Assembly: GCF_009391885.1 (NCBI RefSeq)
Contig: NZ_VZII01000029.1
Location: 1-64,000 of the forward strand
Source: Pseudomonas sp. MN1F
GTDB taxonomy: Bacteria > Pseudomonadota > Gammaproteobacteria > Pseudomonadales > Pseudomonadaceae
Direction of reading: 5' to 3'
DNA length: 64,000 bases
Below, one piece after another: positions 63,853-64,000 of the stretch. Position 1 is the stretch's first letter; every line of letters begins with the position of its first letter. A model generated the notes under the pieces. It did not search any database and was not told where the DNA came from. It was given only the letters and a program-made list of their open reading frames with translations. Made by a program: the position numbers and the translations under genes.

Positions 63853-64000
63853 ATGCCCAACCCCCGCCCCACCCTGCCCGAACTGGCCCGCTTCAACCAG
63901 CACTTCGCCGAGCGCATCGTGCCGCTGTGGCAAGGCCCGGGCTGGAACGCTGAAATGGCCCTGCCCTACGAGGCCCTGGACGCCCAGCACCGTCCGTTGC
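63853..64000 (+). CDS. Probable AGE-family epimerase/isomerase, 5' fragment
   Basis: An open frame starts with ATG at 63853 (MPNPRPTLPELARFNQHFAE) and runs off the right edge after 49 codons. The sequence HFAERIVPLWQGPGWNAEMALPYE looks like the beginning of an N-acylglucosamine-2-epimerase/mannose-isomerase-type protein. Only a short piece is visible, so the assignment is tentative. It lies 43 bp after the TetR gene. Confidence 0.5.
   Translation, partial: MPNPRPTLPELARFNQHFAERIVPLWQGPGWNAEMALPYEALDAQHRPL

Overview
The window is a high-GC chromosomal segment from a Pseudomonas species, most likely of the P. putida group. This rests on close family matches throughout (SpeA, AccBC, DusB-Fis, PurHD, RetS, CycA, UrtABCDE, CbpAM), on P. 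putida-type REP palindromes containing TTCGCGGGTAAACCCGC, and on a speA-to-retS gene order that I recall as the same as in P. aeruginosa apart from one inserted cluster. No rRNA, tRNA, CRISPR array, prophage or insertion sequence was seen. The window starts inside a MATE transporter gene and ends inside a probable AGE-family epimerase gene.

1-13.3 kb is a conserved block: end of a DinF-like MATE exporter, speA (arginine decarboxylase), a SUI1/YciH protein, a Nudix hydrolase, a DUF2333 protein, the diguanylate cyclase gcbA, a chemoreceptor in the position of ctpL, dsbD, aroQ and the accBC genes for biotin carboxyl carrier and biotin carboxylase. At 13.3-19.7 kb an acetoin catabolism cluster (acoR divergent from acoXABC) sits between accC and prmA. 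Its control region has two near-identical 17-bp palindromes and a consensus sigma-54 promoter. At 19.9-29.8 kb the conserved block resumes: prmA, a DUF3426 zinc-ribbon membrane protein, dusB-fis, purH, purD and the hybrid sensor kinase retS.

29.8-38.7 kb holds a MarC transporter and two divergent cobalamin operons (cobGHIJ on minus, cobL-cbiD-cobK on plus). These combine oxygen-dependent CobG with CbiD and CbiG modules typical of the anaerobic pathway. A vapBC toxin-antitoxin pair with its own palindromic operator follows. 38.8-45.2 kb carries an NfeD/SPFH-protease-associated pair and then a probable copper-handling cluster: DUF2946, PCu(A)C chaperone, a Met/His-rich DUF2946 protein, a TonB-dependent copper receptor and a PepSY membrane protein. 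45.4-52.6 kb has cycA and the urea ABC transporter urtABCDE, with a sigma-54 promoter and a possible NtrC site upstream of urtA. No urease genes are present.

52.6-64 kb contains a MddA-like acetyltransferase, cbpM-cbpA divergent from a short Hsp70, an AI-2E/PerM-type permease, a duplicated PsiF protein, an EamA exporter overlapping a lipase-like gene tail to tail, osmE, a ferritin-like protein, an AsmA-family protein, a small secreted protein made of 15-residue repeats, a FabR/DesT-type TetR regulator and the truncated final gene. Composite REP units and perfect GC-rich hairpins lie in many of the gaps and probably act as terminators or mRNA stabilisers.
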